Assembly: GCA_035547155.1 (NCBI GenBank)
Contig: DASZVJ010000188.1
Span: forward strand, 1 to 8,970
Length of the DNA stretch: 8,970 nucleotides
Reading direction: 5' to 3'
DNA from: CAZNMF01 sp035547155
GTDB taxonomy: Bacteria > Acidobacteriota > Vicinamibacteria > Vicinamibacterales > SCN-69-37
How positions within the stretch are numbered: the stretch's first letter is position 1; each line of letters opens with the position of its first letter. The position numbers and the translations under genes are program-made. The notes below the pieces were generated by a model. It had not been told where the DNA came from, searched no databases, and saw only the letters and a program-made list of their open reading frames with translations. Positions 6,939-8,970 of this stretch are shown piece after piece.

Positions 6939-6970
6939 TCATCCCCTTCGTCCCCCGGTCCCTTGGTCCC
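6939..6970 (-). repeat. Degenerate octamer tandem repeat between the MFS gene and cstA
   Basis: Read on the minus strand from 6970, four octamers follow in phase: GGGACCAA, GGGACCGG, GGGACGAA, GGGGATGA. The first G is the last base of the MFS stop codon TAG. The array occupies half of the 62-base gap upstream of cstA. It is G-rich on the mRNA-sense strand, as is the heptamer array after cstA. Confidence 0.7.
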
Positions 6971-8202
6971 TAACGCCGTCGCAGCGCCGACCAGATCACG
7001 AATCCGAGCGCGGGGCATGCAGCGACGATCGCGAACGCGATGCCGTAGCGGTGCAGATCGAGCAGGCGGCCGAACGATGGCATCACGAGTGCGACGAGGC
7101 CGGACCAGGCGGCCGATCCGAGGCCCGAGATCAGCGCCGACGATGCGCTCGAGTACACGCGCGTGGCGAAGGCGACGGCCAGCATGATGAAGCCGCCAGC
7201 TGCGAACGTCGCGAGAAACAGCAGCGCGAGCGTTGCGGCCGCGCCGGATACCAACGGCGTCAGCGCCAGCGGCAGGCTGAGCAGCGTCGCGATCAGCATC
7301 AGCCACCAGCGCCGCATCGATCCGCCAGGCTCGCGCGCCAACGTGCGATCGATCACGAATCCCCAGAAGAAGTAGCCGATCTCCCAACCGACGGGCGGAA
7401 TCCACAGCACCGATCCGATCTGGATTTGCGTGAGCCCGATCGCCTGATGCAGATAAATCGACGCGCCGTAGAGGATGAACGCGAGCGGCAGCGAGCCGAG
7501 CGCGTAGAGACACATGTAGGCCCAGATGTCGCGATCGCCGGCGCGCGGCCGCGGCCGGTCGTCGCTGTCCGCCGCGATCGCGCCCGAGCCGGCGCCCGCA
7601 TGCTGCAACGCCGGCGTCCGGCTGATCGCGCGCCACAGCACGAGCCACGCGGCGCCGAGCGCACCCGTGAACCAGAACGCGGCGCGCCAGCCCCACAACG
7701 CGGCGACAGGTGTGATGACGATCGGCGTGACGATGGCGCCGAGCGAGCCGCCGCTGTAGGCGATCGCGATGCCGCGCGACTGACTCTCCGGCGGCAGCGT
7801 CTGCACGACGGCGCGCAGGCCGCCGGGAAACGCCGCGCCTTCGCCGAAGCCCAGCGCCGCGCGCGCCGTCGCCAGGCCTGAGAGACCGCGCACGAACACG
7901 TGCGACACCGACGCGATCGTCCACGTCAGCACCGACGCCGTCATCCCGCGCCGCAGCCCGTAGCGATCCAGCGCCCAGCCCCACACCGGATTGCCGATCA
8001 TGTAGGCGATGGAGAACGCAGAAATCGCGTAGCCGTACTGTTCCGCCGACAGGTGCAGCTCCGCCAGCATCGTCGGCGCCAGCAGCGCGAGCGTGTTGCG
8101 GTCGATGTAGCTCACGAGCGAGACGAGCAGCATCGACGCGGCGGGAATCCAGCGCCGCCACCCGCCGGACGCGGGCGCGGCCGGCGCGATGTCGGCGGCC
8201 AT
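6970..8202 (-). CDS. MFS transporter, anion:cation symporter (hexuronate/organic-anion) type
   Basis: This 410-residue inner-membrane carrier is predicted to have 12 membrane helices in two bundles joined by a hydrophilic loop (ADSDDRPRPRAGDRD). Features typical of the ACS family (ExuT, GudP and relatives) are SYIDRNTLALLAP in helix 1 (D34, R35), the MFS loop motif GWALDRYGLRRG (75-86), and R114 followed by ALGFGEGAAFPGG in helix 4. I chose the ATG at 8202 because AGAGGA lies 9 bases upstream and the next residues lead directly to the first helix. A GTG at 8250 would add 16 basic residues (start MGPPAGRARR) and has a poorer site. The substrate cannot be read from the sequence; sugar acids and other small carboxylates are usual in the family. 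The gene is 62 bases upstream of cstA on the same strand and divergent from ffs-dnaX. Confidence 0.92.
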   Translation of the reverse strand: MAADIAPAAPASGGWRRWIPAASMLLVSLVSYIDRNTLALLAPTMLAELHLSAEQYGYAISAFSIAYMIGNPVWGWALDRYGLRRGMTASVLTWTIASVSHVFVRGLSGLATARAALGFGEGAAFPGGLRAVVQTLPPESQSRGIAIAYSGGSLGAIVTPIVITPVAALWGWRAAFWFTGALGAAWLVLWRAISRTPALQHAGAGSGAIAADSDDRPRPRAGDRDIWAYMCLYALGSLPLAFILYGASIYLHQAIGLTQIQIGSVLWIPPVGWEIGYFFWGFVIDRTLAREPGGSMRRWWLMLIATLLSLPLALTPLVSGAAATLALLFLATFAAGGFIMLAVAFATRVYSSASSALISGLGSAAWSGLVALVMPSFGRLLDLHRYGIAFAIVAACPALGFVIWSALRRR

Positions 8203-8211
8203 GGGCCGCGA

Positions 8212-8217
8212 TCCTCT
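8212..8217 (-). promoter_or_regulatory. Ribosome binding site deciding the MFS start
   Basis: AGAGGA on the minus strand lies 9 bases before the ATG at 8202. It favours this start over the in-frame GTG at 8250, whose nearest purine-rich element (AAGGA) is 11 bases or more away. Confidence 0.55.
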
Positions 8218-8268
8218 CACACGTCGCGCGCGGCCGGCCGGCGGTCCCACGCGGTGTCCGTTCCTTGG

Positions 8269-8274
8269 TAGACT
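8269..8274 (+). promoter_or_regulatory. Candidate -10 box of the ffs-dnaX transcript
   Basis: TAGACT lies about 20 bases before the 5' end of the SRP RNA helix, a reasonable place for its promoter allowing for a short 5' extension that is trimmed. No good -35 box is seen 16-18 bases further upstream, which is very GC-rich. The remainder of the 8203-8293 gap, including the palindrome CGGCCGGCCG at 8231-8240, shows no other clear signal. Confidence 0.3.
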
Positions 8275-8293
8275 CGCAGAGCACCACGCGTCG

Positions 8294-8403
8294 GACCGCG
8301 GTCCGGACCCTGTGCAAGTTCAGCCGACGAACCGCGTCAGGGCCGGAAGGCAGCAGCGCTAAGTCGATCCTGTGCTGTGCCGCAGGCCCTCCGGGCCGCG
8401 GTC
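8294..8403 (+). ncRNA. ffs: Signal recognition particle RNA, small bacterial (4.5S) type
   Basis: This RNA binds Ffh and helps target nascent membrane proteins to the Sec translocon. The conserved apical domain is at about 8334-8359: GTCAGGGCCGGAAGGCAGCA, with a GGAA tetraloop closed by GCC/GGC and the symmetric internal loop (UCAG opposite AGCAG) flanked by GCG/CGC. This closely follows E. coli GGTCAGGTCCGGAAGGAAGC. The ends pair as expected for a hairpin RNA: GACCGCGG (8294-8301) with CCGCGGTC (8396-8403), then TCCGGA (8302-8307) with TCCGGG (8390-8395), and CCTG with CAGG beyond a bulge. The length of about 110 bases means no Alu domain, as in Gram-negative bacteria. The exact ends could differ by several bases. 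It is followed at once by dnaX, a common neighbour of ffs. Confidence 0.93.
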
Positions 8404-8428
8404 GGGCGCGTGGAATCTCTTTTCTTCC

Positions 8429-8970
8429 ATGTCCCACGTCGCCCTCGCCCGCAAATGGCGCCCGCAGCGCTTCGAAGACGTCATCGGCCAGCGCGGCGTC
8501 GTCGACACGCTGCGCAATGCGATCGCGAGCGGGCGGCTGGCGCAGTCGTTCATCTTTGCGGGCCCGCGCGGCGTCGGCAAGACGACGACGGCGCGGATTC
8601 TGGCGCGGGCGCTGAACTGCGTGAACGGGCCGACGGGCGAGCCGTGCGGCGTGTGCGACGCGTGCCGCGAGATCGCCGAGGGCCGCGACGTCGACGTGCT
8701 CGAGATCGACGGCGCGACGTACACCGGCGTCGACGCCGTCCGTGAGGTCATCGTCGAGCCGCTGTCGATCGCGCCGATGCGCGACCGCTTCAAGATCTTC
8801 ATCATCGACGAAGTCCATCGTCTGTCGAAGAACGCGTTCGACGCGCTGCTGAAGTCGATCGAAGAGCCGCCGCCGTACGTCAAGTTCATGATGGCGACGA
8901 CCGAGCTGCACCAGGTGCCGGTCACCATCCAGTCGCGATCGCAGGTCTACGAGCTGAAGGCGCTGTCCGC
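8429..8970 (+). CDS. dnaX: DNA polymerase III subunits gamma/tau, N-terminal part
   Basis: The first 180 codons are present and the gene continues past the right edge. The product is the AAA+ ATPase of the clamp loader, which places the sliding clamp on primed DNA. Seen here: the family opening LARKWRPQRFEDVIGQ (6-21), Walker A GPRGVGKT (45-52), the zinc-binding cysteines C64, C73, C76 and C79 (LNC, PCGVCDAC), Walker B IIDEVH (125-130), and the sensor region LLKSIEEPPPYVKFMMATTE followed by VPVTIQSR with an arginine at 170. The start at 8429 fits the family N-terminus. Only weak purines precede it, with no clear Shine-Dalgarno sequence. The gene begins 25 bases after the SRP RNA and may share its promoter. 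Whether it makes both tau and gamma cannot be judged without the missing 3' part. Confidence 0.96.
   Translation, partial: MSHVALARKWRPQRFEDVIGQRGVVDTLRNAIASGRLAQSFIFAGPRGVGKTTTARILARALNCVNGPTGEPCGVCDACREIAEGRDVDVLEIDGATYTGVDAVREVIVEPLSIAPMRDRFKIFIIDEVHRLSKNAFDALLKSIEEPPPYVKFMMATTELHQVPVTIQSRSQVYELKALS

Noticed and set aside
5033..6973. A 646-codon plus-strand frame opposite cstA
   Set aside because: Its composition (Arg, Asp, Glu and His runs) is the usual mirror of hydrophobic membrane-helix codons; the CstA frame is unambiguous.
8231..8240. Palindrome CGGCCGGCCG in the MFS/ffs gap as an operator
   Set aside because: It is a low-complexity GC palindrome of a kind frequent in such DNA, with no second copy and no clear promoter box beside it.
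4847..8911. A 1354-codon minus-strand open frame spanning cstA and beyond
   Set aside because: Only the part from 6907 down is CstA. The upstream half is an arginine-rich antisense or alternative frame of the MFS gene, ffs and dnaX with no domain sense. High GC removes stop codons.

Overview
The window is GC-rich, gene-dense chromosomal DNA from a Gram-negative bacterium. The Gram-negative call rests on an inner-membrane protein entering an OmpA-type peptidoglycan-binding domain, a secreted peptidase with a signal peptide, and a short SRP RNA without an Alu domain. The style (large secreted M28 peptidase, very GC-rich third codon positions, short G-rich degenerate tandem repeats between genes) is reminiscent of Acidobacteriota such as Vicinamibacteria. 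That placement is an impression and is not demonstrated. No mobile element, CRISPR array, tRNA or rRNA was seen.

Layout. (1) Positions 2128 down to 1, minus strand: a two-gene unit. A 201-residue coiled-coil protein overlaps by 8 bases the start of an OmpA-family protein that runs off the left edge. The second protein has about 300 cytoplasmic residues, one membrane helix, a periplasmic module and the beginning of an OmpA domain. (2) Positions 2129-2332: a divergent intergenic region. (3) Positions 2333-4615, plus strand: a secreted M28 metallopeptidase of the glutamate carboxypeptidase II type with all five zinc ligands. (4) Positions 8202 down to 4629, minus strand, convergent with the peptidase: an MFS transporter of the anion:cation symporter type, then CstA (pyruvate/carbon-starvation transporter), then the small CstA partner YbdD. 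Each of the two gaps in this series holds a degenerate short tandem repeat: octamers before cstA and heptamers before ybdD. The heptamer array supplies the ribosome binding site, start codon and first codons of ybdD. (5) Positions 8203-8293: divergent promoter region. (6) Plus strand from 8294: the 4.5S/SRP RNA gene ffs, then 25 bases later dnaX (DNA polymerase III tau/gamma), which runs off the right edge.

How the genes fit together. A secreted peptidase beside a CstA-YbdD carboxylate uptake pair and an organic-anion-type MFS carrier suggests scavenging of peptides and small organic acids, although the peptidase is on the opposite strand and need not be co-regulated. ffs-dnaX is housekeeping. 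The least understood part is the coiled-coil/OmpA pair, in which both proteins share the same N-terminal leucine-rich motif. It could be a tether between cytoplasm and cell wall. The other unusual signal is the pair of tandem repeats in the transporter gaps.
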